The notes: generated by a model from the letters alone, not told the origin. A DNA stretch of 64,000 nucleotides from JAENVU01 sp031362155 (GCA_031362155.1 JANLRZ010000056.1:47862-111861); one strand, 5' to 3'; positions 1 through 8,326 are shown, counted from the stretch's first letter. A program made the numbers and translations.

Positions 1-1067
1 GCGGTCGTGGGTTCGGTGTCGGAGAAGAACGATGCGAGGTGGCGTCGCTCCGCCGGGAACCGTCCAAGTTGTTCGTGGCCGATTCGAAGTCCGTTCGCGA
101 CCTCCTCGCGCGCGGCATCGGCGTTTCCGAGGGCTCGCTCGACCTTCGCCAAGTCACCGTGAAGATCCGCGGCCGGGGTCAGAGTCACCAACGTCTGGTA
201 GCGGCGCTGGGCATCTGACCACCGACCTTGCTCGACGCGAACGCGGGCGAGGAGTTCGAGGCTGGGTAGGTGTCGTGGCGCAATCCGCAGGCCCGAGGTG
301 AGGTGCCTGCTCGCATCATCAAATCGCCCGGCTTGGAGTTCGTAGTTCGCGAGTTGAAACCAGTAGAAGGCGGCGTCGGCCGGCCGCTGGTCGAGGTCAC
401 CGACCGCGATGAGAGCGCGGCGGGCGGCGTCGACGGCCGTCGACGCGTCGCCGTCGAGCTGCGCGACCCGGGCGACGCGGCTTTCGACGCTGCCCGAACC
501 CGGCAGTCTCGCGGCGAGTTCGCCGTAGGTTGCACGCGCGGCCCGGTACTGGCCGAGTTCGAACTGGGCGTCGCCGAGGCTGACGCGAGCAGGGATGGAC
601 GCAGGATCGCGGTCGAGGACTTGCCGAGCCAGTGATGCGGTCGTCGCGAACTCGTGTTGCGCCGCGAGCGAACTGGCCAGACCGAGCACGGACTGGGCGT
701 CGCGCGGGCTCTGCGCGACTGCGGTGCGGAACTGTTGCTCCGCCACCTCGTACCCGGTGAGGTCGCCCGTCTCCGCGGCTTGGGCCATGAGTGATCGCGC
801 GTAGAAGCGCCGGGAGGGCAGGTCGACCGGGTCCGCAGCCACCCGCTGGGCCCAGAACCCGACGGTGGTGGCGATCGCTGCCGTACCGGTGGATGCCGAA
901 CGCATGACGACCGGATCGGGGAGCGGCGCATCGACCCGTTCGGGCGATCCGGGTCGCGCGGCCGCGATTCCTACTGCCGCGGTGGCCACGATGAGAACGG
1001 CGATGAGCGCGGCACGAGTCACCGTCGGGAAGTGTCGGCGCGGGGCGAGCGCAGGCTGGGCGATCAT
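1..1067 (-). CDS. Membrane-anchored TPR protein, 3' part missing
   Basis: The frame opens at an ATG at 1067 preceded by GAGAGGA and runs off the left edge after 355 codons, so the C-terminus is not visible. Residues 1-18 are basic, about 19-38 form one hydrophobic segment, and the rest should lie outside the membrane. From about residue 90 onward there are degenerate 34-residue helical repeats of the TPR kind, for example VSLGDAQFELGQYRAARATY. It follows the DUF4331 gene by 66 nt on the same strand, with a G-run/C-run hairpin between them, so the two are probably co-transcribed. TPR domains mediate protein-protein contacts; the partner is unknown. A role beside the DUF4331 protein is inferred from position only. 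Confidence 0.8.
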   Translation of the reverse strand, partial: MIAQPALAPRRHFPTVTRAALIAVLIVATAAVGIAAARPGSPERVDAPLPDPVVMRSASTGTAAIATTVGFWAQRVAADPVDLPSRRFYARSLMAQAAETGDLTGYEVAEQQFRTAVAQSPRDAQSVLGLASSLAAQHEFATTASLARQVLDRDPASIPARVSLGDAQFELGQYRAARATYGELAARLPGSGSVESRVARVAQLDGDASTAVDAARRALIAVGDLDQRPADAAFYWFQLANYELQAGRFDDASRHLTSGLRIAPRHLPSLELLARVRVEQGRWSDAQRRYQTLVTLTPAADLHGDLAKVERALGNADAAREEVANGLRIGHEQLGRFPAERRHLASFFSDTEPTT

Positions 1068-1086
1068 GGCTTCCTCTCCGAGTGGC

Positions 1087-1120
1087 GGGGGGGGGGGGGG
1101 GGGCGGCCCCCCCCCCCCCC
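1087..1120. repeat. G17/C14 inverted homopolymer hairpin
   Basis: A run of 17 G (1087-1103) is followed by CGG and then 14 C (1107-1120). The runs can pair into a G-C stem of up to 14 bp with a very short loop. It lies between the DUF4331 stop codon and the start of the TPR gene. It could attenuate transcription, protect the upstream mRNA end, or vary in length by slippage; it is also a place where an assembly can be wrong. Confidence 0.75.
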
Positions 1121-1133
1121 GACGTGGTGCGGG

Positions 1134-2177
1134 TCAGTTCTTCGGTGCGAGGAACGGGAAGCTCGGCGTGAAGGCCGAGTCGTTCCCGACGCAGTCGGAG
1201 GTGAGGACGGCTCCGACTCCCAGGCCGCCGGTGACGATGTTCAACTCGGTGTCGATCACGTCGTCGGTCAGCTTCCGGCCGTTGAGGTCCGCGAAGCCGG
1301 CGTTCGATGACGTGTCGACGGTGAGCACATCGGGCAGGAGCAGCTCTGCGATGCTGGTCGCCTGGGCGTCGTTGTATCCCGTGCCGTCGAGCCCGCTGAG
1401 CGCCTTGAGCTTGGCGACCACCGTCGGAAGCCACCGGGATCGGTCGCTCTGGGGCTTGGTCTGATTGAACTCGTCCTTCCCGGTGGCGGGAATGAACACG
1501 GTGTTGATTGCGGGCCGAGCCATCCGGTCGACCGTCTCACCGTCGAGTCGCGTACGACCCCAGACGCCGATGGCATTCCCCCCGAGCGACCGGCTCGGGA
1601 CCTCGACCGCGATCGCGTTCGTGTTCAGTCCCTTGAAGAAGTTCGTCGCATTGGCGTCACAGAACGTTCGACTCCCGCCTTCACCGACGACCTGGTCCTT
1701 GAACGCTTGCAGGTCGAAGAAGAATGGGTCGTCGGCGAGGCCGGCCCACGCGACGGCCGGTTCCGACTTCCTCAACGACAGCACCTGGTCGGTGTCGCCG
1801 CTGACCTTGTACTTCCTTGCGACGTCGAACTCGACCTCGACCGACTGGCTTCCGGTCTTCGAGGGTTTGCCGAAGGTGAAGTCGATGTAGCCGTTCGACC
1901 GGGCGTCACCGTCGTTGTCGACAACGAACTGGTACTTGGCATCAGGATGGAACGTCGTGCCGTTCTGGGTGCCCGCGAGTGGATTCACCGTCATGATGAG
2001 CACGGTGTTGGCAGGGTTGGTGGGTGATCGGAACGCGTAGACGTCGTTGATGTCGGTGCGACCGTCGGTCTTGACCGCCGGTGCATCGAGGTGGTCGGCG
2101 GCGTATGCACTGGTGCCGACGCCGACCGAGGTGGCAGCGAGCGTTACCACGCCCACTGCCATGGAGAACTTGCGCAT
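1134..2177 (-). CDS. DUF4331 family exported protein
   Basis: 347 residues. A signal peptide covers about residues 1-26 with a cleavage-like SAYA-ADHLDAP junction. The mature protein begins with the family hallmarks DHLDAP and DINDVYAFRSP, followed by a beta-rich body with a conserved D-G-D-A-rich segment. The ATG at 2177 has GGGAGG 7 nt upstream. DUF4331 proteins are exported and widespread; no biochemical activity is established that I know of. The gene is followed by a TPR membrane protein on the same strand, a neighbour that would suit assembly of an envelope complex (inference). A 10-bp inverted repeat abuts its ribosome binding site. Confidence 0.88.
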   Translation of the reverse strand: MRKFSMAVGVVTLAATSVGVGTSAYAADHLDAPAVKTDGRTDINDVYAFRSPTNPANTVLIMTVNPLAGTQNGTTFHPDAKYQFVVDNDGDARSNGYIDFTFGKPSKTGSQSVEVEFDVARKYKVSGDTDQVLSLRKSEPAVAWAGLADDPFFFDLQAFKDQVVGEGGSRTFCDANATNFFKGLNTNAIAVEVPSRSLGGNAIGVWGRTRLDGETVDRMARPAINTVFIPATGKDEFNQTKPQSDRSRWLPTVVAKLKALSGLDGTGYNDAQATSIAELLLPDVLTVDTSSNAGFADLNGRKLTDDVIDTELNIVTGGLGVGAVLTSDCVGNDSAFTPSFPFLAPKN

Positions 2178-2187
2178 GAGGAACCTC

Positions 2188-2215
2188 CCAGTCCCGTTGA
2201 GTGTGACGGGACTGG
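2188..2215 (-). promoter_or_regulatory. Inverted repeat abutting the DUF4331 ribosome binding site
   Basis: CCAGTCCCGT at 2188-2197 and ACGGGACTGG at 2206-2215 are perfect 10-bp arms around an 8-nt loop. In the DUF4331 mRNA the 3' arm runs directly into the GGGAGG Shine-Dalgarno, sharing bases with it. It could be an operator or a 5'-UTR hairpin that limits translation. Confidence 0.6.
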
Positions 2216-2272
2216 TTCGGTCTGGGGTGCTCGCGCGGATGACCGAGACCTGAGTTTTTCTTCACGTCGGAT

Positions 2273-2370
2273 CGACATGTCGGCTCGTACGTTCGCCATC
2301 TCGGTGCACGTCCTTGGCGTGGGCTCACTGCCTCGCGGCTCGTCTGCGCTCGTTCCTCGCTCCGGCTCGA
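2273..2370 (+). repeat. Intergenic repeat family B, copy 1
   Basis: This segment shares blocks with 22770-22866 and, inverted, with 52021-52112. Shared blocks include TCGCCATCTCGGTGC with GTGGGCTC (copy 2) and GACATRTCGGCTCGT (copy 3). It fills the space between the DUF4331 promoter and the end of the phosphotransferase gene. No reading frame is credible in it. Confidence 0.6.
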
Positions 2371-2371
2371 C

Positions 2372-3430
2372 TCAGCGGGGGAGCACGGCGAGGGCGTCGA
2401 CGCCTTCGATGGCGGCGATGCAGCGTTCCAGCATGGAGCGGGTGAGTTCCCTGCCGCGCTCGTCGGCGGAGTCGAGGGTGGAGGTCGCGATCACGGGATA
2501 GACGAACGCCCACGCCACGCTGAGCCGGTAGTCCTCCCAGGCCTGGTCGAACTCGTAGCCGCCCACTCCGTTGGCGTGGAGTTCGTCGAGCCAGATCCGC
2601 AGCAGGCCCTCCTCGTGGGCGGCGCGGTCGTCGGGCCGCAGGCTCTGGGTGACGAAGTAGGTGAAGTCCTTGATGCCCTTCGCGACCGAGATCAGTTGCC
2701 AGTCGACCGCGATGAGGGGTCGGATGGGGTCGCCGGTGAAGAAGAGGTTGTCGCCCCGCCAGTCGCCGTGGGTGAGGGTGACGGGCGCTTCGCACAGTCG
2801 GTCGCAGAACCACTGGAACAGACTCGAGTACCGGGAACCGAACTCGCGGATCTCGGCCGACATCATCGAGCCGTAGGCCTCGAGCGCGATCGGCCACGCG
2901 GCGTCGTAGCTCATCGACACCGCTTCCGGGAACGGCGACTCGTTGAGCGGACGGAGGAATGGGCCGGCGAGGAGATCGGGGTGCTCCCACCACGTCGCGT
3001 TGAGCCGGGCAAGGGCGCGGACCGCGATCTCGGCGTCGGCGAGAGTGATGCCTTCGATCTGGTCGGCTTGGCGGTGGTGGCCGAGGTCGTCGAGGAAGAT
3101 GACGAAGTCGTGGCTCTCGGAGTCGAACGCGACGTGGTGCGACGCGGGCGACAACACGCCGCTCGCGGTCGCGAGCTCGCGGTAGAAGCCGCATTCCTTC
3201 TGGTACATGTTCAGCACCATGGCCACGAAGCGCGACTCCTCGGTGGCGCCCGGCACCTTGGCGACGACAGTGGCGGGGCCCGAACCGCCGGTCGCGTACG
3301 TCGGGGTGAGCCGGTACAGCTGGCCGATGAGACCGACACCCAACCCGACCGGCTCGGAGACGACGGCGGTGACGGTGTGTCCGAGTGCCTCAGTCAGGTA
3401 CCCCGGGGTGATGTCTTCGATGCCAACCAT
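2372..3430 (-). CDS. Phosphotransferase family protein (APH/EcKL-like)
   Basis: 352 residues with a protein-kinase-like fold. The catalytic loop THGDWRGDNLFF lies near residue 225 and the metal-binding Asp is in AVDWQ some 20 residues later. The N-lobe has a glycine-rich loop-like segment and a VVAKVPG strand carrying a likely ATP-binding Lys. This matches aminoglycoside-phosphotransferase and ecdysteroid-kinase-like proteins; in actinomycetes such proteins often sit with lipid and CoA genes and their substrates are mostly unknown. It is the last of a minus-strand run with the LLM oxidoreductase and hydrolase, 59 nt after the hydrolase. Drug resistance is not implied. Confidence 0.85.
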   Translation of the reverse strand: MVGIEDITPGYLTEALGHTVTAVVSEPVGLGVGLIGQLYRLTPTYATGGSGPATVVAKVPGATEESRFVAMVLNMYQKECGFYRELATASGVLSPASHHVAFDSESHDFVIFLDDLGHHRQADQIEGITLADAEIAVRALARLNATWWEHPDLLAGPFLRPLNESPFPEAVSMSYDAAWPIALEAYGSMMSAEIREFGSRYSSLFQWFCDRLCEAPVTLTHGDWRGDNLFFTGDPIRPLIAVDWQLISVAKGIKDFTYFVTQSLRPDDRAAHEEGLLRIWLDELHANGVGGYEFDQAWEDYRLSVAWAFVYPVIATSTLDSADERGRELTRSMLERCIAAIEGVDALAVLPR

Positions 3431-3489
3431 CTGATGTCCTCACGTTGCTGTGACCCGCTCAGGGTGTTCGCCGCCCGATCAGGATGCGA

Positions 3490-4365
3490 TCACGCAATCC
3501 TCGCACTTGTCGCCGCGTCGAAGGCGAGCATCGACGCAACGGCGCGGTCGGGGTCGTCGATCGGGCCGAAGTGGCCGTGGCCGTCCCAGACTTCCAATGA
3601 TGCGTTCGGCAGGCGTTCGACCAGGCGACGGGCGAAGGCCGGAGTGATGGAACGCGAGTCGCCGCCGCACGCGACCAGGGTGGGAGGGGCGACGTGACCG
3701 AGCCGGGTGAACAGACCGTTCGCCGCGCCCATCATGTAGATGTTCGCTTCGTCCTCCGGTCGGCACTTGAGCTCGACCTGCCCGTCGGCCCGGTCGCGAA
3801 ATCCGTAGTCGACGTACGCACGGAGCGAGTCGGGGTGGAGCGAGTTCATCGGCGGTCGTGATCCGTAGGACGCGATGACCTCGTCGCGCGAGTCCCAAAC
3901 GTCTCGCCGCTTGCGGGCCGCGACCGACATCGGGTTGTCGGGGTCGGCCGGGACTGCCTCCTCGGTGGGGAACACGATCGGTTCGAAGGTCCAGATGCGC
4001 GCCAGTGCGGCGGGGTCGCGCATGGCCACCATGAACAGCGCGGCGCCGCCCTTCGAGTGCCCGGCGGCCAGCAGTCCAGGATCGCCCCGCAGGCTCAGAT
4101 GATCGAGGACGGCGTCGGCGTCGTCGGCGAACTCGGCCCAGGAGTAGGTGGCATCGGGCGATGGGTCGGAGTCACCCTGCCCGCGGAAGTCGAACGACCA
4201 CACCCGCCGACCGGCCGCGACGAGGCGCTCGGCGACGGGTTGCCACACGACCCCGTGGAATCCAGTCGGATGGGCGAGCAGCACCGGCGCGCCGGCGCCG
4301 CCCCAATCGTGGACGGCCAGGCGCAACCCGGAGGGCGCGACGAAGGAACGCTGAGTTCGGGTCAT
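3490..4365 (-). CDS. Alpha/beta hydrolase
   Basis: 291 residues. The start is placed at the ATG at 4365, seven nt after the stop of the LLM gene; a longer frame upstream only overlaps that gene. The nucleophile elbow is AAGHSKGGA near residue 100, the acid is probably in CGGDSRS and the His in DGHGHFGP. An HPTGFHG oxyanion-loop segment sits near residue 32. It is a soluble cytoplasmic esterase, lactonase or epoxide-hydrolase-like enzyme. Coupling to a limonene-monooxygenase-like enzyme suggests it opens or hydrolyses that enzyme's product, but the substrate is inference. Confidence 0.86.
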   Translation of the reverse strand: MTRTQRSFVAPSGLRLAVHDWGGAGAPVLLAHPTGFHGVVWQPVAERLVAAGRRVWSFDFRGQGDSDPSPDATYSWAEFADDADAVLDHLSLRGDPGLLAAGHSKGGAALFMVAMRDPAALARIWTFEPIVFPTEEAVPADPDNPMSVAARKRRDVWDSRDEVIASYGSRPPMNSLHPDSLRAYVDYGFRDRADGQVELKCRPEDEANIYMMGAANGLFTRLGHVAPPTLVACGGDSRSITPAFARRLVERLPNASLEVWDGHGHFGPIDDPDRAVASMLAFDAATSARIA

Positions 4366-4372
4366 CAGCCGA

Positions 4373-5530
4373 TCAGTGGCCGGCCCGCTCGGTGGCGTGA
4401 TCCTCGATCGCCTTCGCGATCGCAGTGGCCGCACGGTCCACGAAGACCCCACCGCTTCCGGTGACCCAATCGTGCGACGCCTGCACCGGCGCCAACTGAC
4501 CGGTGAAGTGGGGAATGACGTACTGCGCGAACAGCTCGTAGGAACGGCGCTTGGCATCGGGCCGCACCCAGTTGTGGTCGAACAACAGGAACGCTCCGAA
4601 CCCGCCGTTGCTCGAATCGACGAGTTCCTGGATCTTGTCGATCGCGTCGTTGGGGGAACCGATCACCGCGAAGCCACTCGCCCGGTTGTTCTCGATGATC
4701 TCGGCCGGCGTGTCGCCGGTGACCGGTCCGCCGGGGAGCACGTGGGTGAAGTACTTCGAGAACGGCGCGATTGCGTATTCGACGTCGCGTTCGGCCTGCT
4801 CCCGGGTCTCGGCCAGGTGCATCGGCCCGACGAGGCGCCACTTCGAGCGATCGGCTTCGTGGCCGCTCTCGCGTCCGAGTTCCTCCCACATGTCCCAGTG
4901 ATGGGCGAGCAGGTCCATGCCCTGCTTGGCCGTGGCGGCGACCGAGAGCATGCCGATGCCGTGCTTGCCGGCGGCGCGGGCACCCGTCGGGGAGAACGAT
5001 GCCGCGACCGCGATGTCGAAGCACGGGTCGCTATAGGGCCGCATCTGCAGCCGCGCCTCGTTGACCGTGAACCACTCGCATTCATAGGTGACGGTCTCGC
5101 CGCGGAACAGGCGCATCATCACGTCGAGCGCTTCCTCCATGCGGGGGCGCTGTTGGTCCGACGGGATGCCCATCATGCCGGCGTCGGATGTGAGCTGGCC
5201 CGGGCCGACTCCGAGCATGATGCGGCCGCGCGTGAGGTGGTCGAGCAGCACCATCCGGTCGGCGAGCATCAGCGGGTGGTGGTAGGGCAGTGAGCTGACT
5301 CCGGTGCCGAGCTTGATGTGCTTCGTGCGCTCGGCGGCGACGGCGAGGAACACCTCGGGCGACGCGATGATCTCGAACCCCGCCGAGTGATGCTCACCGA
5401 CCCACGCCTCATCGAACCCCAGTTGATCGAGGTGCACGATCGTGTCGAGGTCTCGCTCGATCGCGAGCGTCGGGTTTTGCCCGACCGGGTGGAAGGGGGC
5501 CATGAAGGTTCCGAAGCGCATGGTCCGCAT
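4373..5530 (-). CDS. LLM-class flavin-dependent oxidoreductase, limonene-monooxygenase-like
   Basis: 385 residues, a TIM-barrel luciferase-like monooxygenase. Recognisable segments are WVGEHHSAGFE near residue 45, TRGRIMLGVGPGQL near 100 and the C-terminal insert GGPVTGDTPAEI. Overall length and these motifs resemble limonene 1,2-monooxygenase of Rhodococcus and related bacterial-luciferase-like enzymes, which use reduced FMN and O2. A downstream hydrolase starts 7 nt after its stop, so the two are one transcription unit. The true substrate cannot be read from sequence; terpenoid or other hydrophobic oxidation is the best guess. Confidence 0.85.
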   Translation of the reverse strand: MRTMRFGTFMAPFHPVGQNPTLAIERDLDTIVHLDQLGFDEAWVGEHHSAGFEIIASPEVFLAVAAERTKHIKLGTGVSSLPYHHPLMLADRMVLLDHLTRGRIMLGVGPGQLTSDAGMMGIPSDQQRPRMEEALDVMMRLFRGETVTYECEWFTVNEARLQMRPYSDPCFDIAVAASFSPTGARAAGKHGIGMLSVAATAKQGMDLLAHHWDMWEELGRESGHEADRSKWRLVGPMHLAETREQAERDVEYAIAPFSKYFTHVLPGGPVTGDTPAEIIENNRASGFAVIGSPNDAIDKIQELVDSSNGGFGAFLLFDHNWVRPDAKRRSYELFAQYVIPHFTGQLAPVQASHDWVTGSGGVFVDRAATAIAKAIEDHATERAGH

Positions 5531-5591
5531 TCGACTCGGCTCCGGCTGCTCCGGTCAAAGCCGGTGGGTTATTCCTGGCCAAGAGCGGACA

Positions 5592-6902
5592 TCAGGCGCA
5601 CGCGACCGGTGCCGGCGCGGTGAAGGCGGGCAACTTCACCGGTGCGCGGCGCAGGGAGAAGTCGAGGACCTCGGCGAGGTTCTTGGCCTGCTGGTCTCGA
5701 AGCGTGAGGGGTTCGAGACCCCACCGCCACTCGATCATCCGCAGGATCGAACAGTGCTCGTACGGGCCGGCGGACACGACCCGCTTGGGTGACCACGGCG
5801 AGATCACGATGCACGGGACTCGGAAGCCGAGCTGCTTGTAGTCGGGGTTCGGGCCGGGCGGGTTGCCGACCGTGTCGTCCTCGACCTGAGGTGGGATGAC
5901 GTGGTCGTAGAAGCCGCCCCATTCGTCGAAGTTGACGACGAGCACGGTCGTGTCCCACTGCGGGCTCGCCGCGATCGCGTCGTAGACCCGTTTGATGTAG
6001 CCCTCACCGACCTGGATCGAACCGTACGGGTGGTCGTCGTTGGAGGTTCCCGCCTCTTCGGACGCGGAGGTGTAATCGGGTTCCACGAGGGTGAGGTTGG
6101 GAAGCGTGCCCTGCTTCGCGGCATCGAAGAACGCGTCGATTCCGTAGGAGATGTCGTCGTACTTGCCCGACGCGAAGACCTTGGTCATCGGTTCGCCGTA
6201 GGAGTAGTACCCGCCGGTCAGGCCGGCGTCCTTGATGCGGTCCCAGATCGTGGTCTGGATCTGCGACTGCGGCGCCGCGGTGCCGTCGGGCAGGAACGTG
6301 CCGGTGAAGTTGATGTCGGTCGTACCCGCGACTTGGTAGATGCGATTCGGCCAAGTTCCGGCGTTGAGCGCGGCGAAATAGTGGTCGAGCGCGGTGTACT
6401 GCTGGGCGAGGCCGCCGAGCACGGGGACGGCGGCCTTCCCGAAGTAGCTGATGGGCCAGAGGTCGACGGGCGTCTGTTCACCGTCGTCCACCTGGGTGAA
6501 GAGGAATCCGCCGCCTTGGCCGTTGTTGTATTGGATCTGCCCGGCCGGCCATTGGTGCTGGGGGTCCATGTACTCACAACCCTGGTAATCGTCACCGAGA
6601 TCCCAGGTGGCGTGCTTCTTGCCGGTGAGGTCCGCGAACTCGAGCCCGGCCTGCTTGCCGTTGGCGCCGGGGAGCCAGCCCAGCATGTGATCGAAGGAGC
6701 GGTTCTCCATCATGAGCACGACCACATGATCGAAGGGCGCATCTTTCGGATCACCCAGCGTCGTGGTGCCACCCGACCGCTCGGTCGTGGAGGAGGTTCC
6801 GCTGCCACCCGGTTTCGAATCGCTCGAACAGGCGGCAAGTGCGGCGACGACTGCGGCACTCGCGCCGACGGTCAGGAACTGGCGGCGATCGATGGGCGAC
6901 AT
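5592..6902 (-). CDS. Exported phospholipase C-type phosphoesterase (PF04185 family)
   Basis: 436 residues. The N-terminus has a Tat motif RRQFLTVG, a hydrophobic stretch and LAAC at about residues 21-24, so it is probably a Tat-exported lipoprotein. The domain begins with VLMMENRSFDHMLGWLPG, the metal-binding MENRSFDH signature of phosphatidylcholine-preferring phospholipase C and acid phosphatase AcpA relatives, and continues with EPDYTS, DDHPYGSI and VNFDEWGGFYDHV, which carry further metal ligands. The role would be release of phosphate or head groups outside the cell. A weak 6-bp inverted repeat at 5542-5564 follows the gene. Confidence 0.88.
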   Translation of the reverse strand: MSPIDRRQFLTVGASAAVVAALAACSSDSKPGGSGTSSTTERSGGTTTLGDPKDAPFDHVVVLMMENRSFDHMLGWLPGANGKQAGLEFADLTGKKHATWDLGDDYQGCEYMDPQHQWPAGQIQYNNGQGGGFLFTQVDDGEQTPVDLWPISYFGKAAVPVLGGLAQQYTALDHYFAALNAGTWPNRIYQVAGTTDINFTGTFLPDGTAAPQSQIQTTIWDRIKDAGLTGGYYSYGEPMTKVFASGKYDDISYGIDAFFDAAKQGTLPNLTLVEPDYTSASEEAGTSNDDHPYGSIQVGEGYIKRVYDAIAASPQWDTTVLVVNFDEWGGFYDHVIPPQVEDDTVGNPPGPNPDYKQLGFRVPCIVISPWSPKRVVSAGPYEHCSILRMIEWRWGLEPLTLRDQQAKNLAEVLDFSLRRAPVKLPAFTAPAPVACA

Positions 6903-6973
6903 GCCGGTGAGGCTACCGATCGTTCACCGGAATGTCATCGACCGTTCAGGCCGGCCGCGACGCGCGCGAGGCG

Positions 6974-7711
6974 TCAGGGGGTTTGCGAGTCAATCCACCG
7001 GTCGAGGATCGGGCCGCTCTCGAAGCTGGTGATGAGCGCGTACCGCGGCTCGGTGCCGTTGTGCACGACCACGTGCCAGAGGCGTTGGGTGTCGACGACG
7101 AACCGCGCGCCGCGGTGGAGTGGTACCCGGATCTCGGTGGTCGGGTCGGGGAGGCCGTCGTCGCCGCTCTCCATGAGCAGCATGTACGAGTCGGGGTTGT
7201 CGGTCAGTTCCAACCAGGAGCGCACGACCCAGCCGTCGGTCGGGGGGTTGAACCGGTTGTTGTCGTCACGGTGGAACGAACGGATGGCGGTGTCGTACCC
7301 CTGCGGTTCGAGTTTGATCGTCCGGACCCGGCCGAAGTTGGCCCCCACGCTCTCGACGTAGGTGGCGATGGTCGGGCACCGCAGCGCATTGCTGGTGAAG
7401 ATCGCGTTCTTGTCGGCCCGCTCGTCGCCGTCGTTCCAGAACCCGCGGCAGTCGAGCTTGCCGTCGGCGGTGGCGATGGGGGCGAAGTTGGTGTCGCCGC
7501 CGCTCTTCCAATCCATGTACTCGAGGTCGACGAACTCGGCGTCGGGCACGGTGAAGGGCGCGTCGGTGAGCGCCACGAAGCCGCGTTCGGCCATCGCCGC
7601 CGGACGCGGGTGCGGCGTCTCGCTCGGGATGGCGACCGACCAGTGCTCCTGATTCGGCCACCATCCGTCGGCCGGACGGGCGTTCGCGGCGGTGTCGAGA
7701 GAAGAGGTCAC
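6974..7711 (-). CDS. Uncharacterised protein, possible 2OG/aspartyl-hydroxylase-like fold
   Basis: 245 residues, GTG start, no signal peptide. A candidate HxD metal pair is in RSFHRDDNNRF (about residue 150) and a distal His in RLWHVVVHNG, with an Arg in EPRYALI after it. That order (HxD, distal H, R) resembles aspartyl/asparaginyl hydroxylase-like and cupin-type dioxygenases. It lies 71 nt upstream of the phosphoesterase gene on the same strand. I do not recognise a named family, and the enzymatic reading is inference from three residues and their spacing. Confidence 0.55.
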   Translation of the reverse strand: MTSSLDTAANARPADGWWPNQEHWSVAIPSETPHPRPAAMAERGFVALTDAPFTVPDAEFVDLEYMDWKSGGDTNFAPIATADGKLDCRGFWNDGDERADKNAIFTSNALRCPTIATYVESVGANFGRVRTIKLEPQGYDTAIRSFHRDDNNRFNPPTDGWVVRSWLELTDNPDSYMLLMESGDDGLPDPTTEIRVPLHRGARFVVDTQRLWHVVVHNGTEPRYALITSFESGPILDRWIDSQTP

Positions 7712-7786
7712 GGGCGAAAGTCTACGGACGGGTTCGCGAATTGCCAGGTTTCTGGGGTTGTTCGACCCAACTTGTGACCCAGGTCC

Positions 7787-8326
7787 CTAATCGGACAATG
7801 CGGATATCAGCGGCAGATACCGGTCGACGGGTACGGGTCGTCCGGTGACCTTGGCCGCGAGATAGTCGGTGACCAGCCGGAATCAGAGAGCACGCGCGTG
7901 CTGCGGGCGCATGACCTCGCGAGTGTCGACGACATCGATGAGACCCAGCTGGGCGCCGGACCAGACGATCGCGTCGGCAATGACCACTGCCGCTGAGTAG
8001 GCGTGAGTGCGAAACCCCGGCGTCAGCACCACGGGTTCCTCATCGAAGGCGTGGCGTTCTCCCCGGGCCCATCGATGCTGACGTGCGTGGAGCATGCCGA
8101 TGGGCGGTTCGATATCCGCGGTGAGGTGGTGGAGTCGAGCGCCGGCATCGATCACCATTGCCCAATCCGGAGCGAGAGGCGTCAGGTCAGGAACGAACTC
8201 AGCCGCGATGGCGGCGTGACCGAAGCGGATGACCCCGGTGCTCCCACCCGCAATACCAACCCCCGCGCCCTCGAGTTCGAAGGCCTCGACGACCGACGGT
8301 GGCGGGTGGGCCGGAGATGCGGACAC
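7787..8326 (-). pseudogene. Decayed phosphotransferase-like gene with in-frame TGA
   Basis: A GTG at 8326 directly follows the TAA of the methyltransferase and opens 147 codons ending in a TGA at 7883-7885. The same frame then continues for 31 codons (FRLVTDYLAAKV, then VDRYLPLI) to a TAG at 7787-7789, with third-position GC typical of coding sequence. From memory, an actinobacterial phosphotransferase-like family of about 270 residues (TIGR02569 type) has the same start (PPP then AF), the same late VVVVDAL-W segment and an RALMFRL segment just where ARAL-stop-FRL stands here. The middle of that family, with the HGD catalytic loop, is missing. I therefore call it a remnant with at least one internal deletion and one nonsense codon. 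Confidence 0.7.

Noticed and set aside
2372..3430. Aminoglycoside resistance kinase
   Set aside because: The fold matches, but substrate-binding segments of true resistance enzymes are not visible and the context is metabolic.
2576..3697. Plus-strand frame of 373 codons
   Set aside because: Antisense to the phosphotransferase gene; amino-acid composition is a mirror of its codons.
5542..5564. Terminator after the phospholipase-like gene
   Set aside because: The stem is only six bases with an 11-nt loop; too weak to list as a feature.
7883..7885. TGA read as selenocysteine
   Set aside because: No selenocysteine-insertion element was recognised, relatives recalled have Met or Trp-like residues there, and the catalytic loop is missing, so a nonsense mutation in a decaying gene is simpler.
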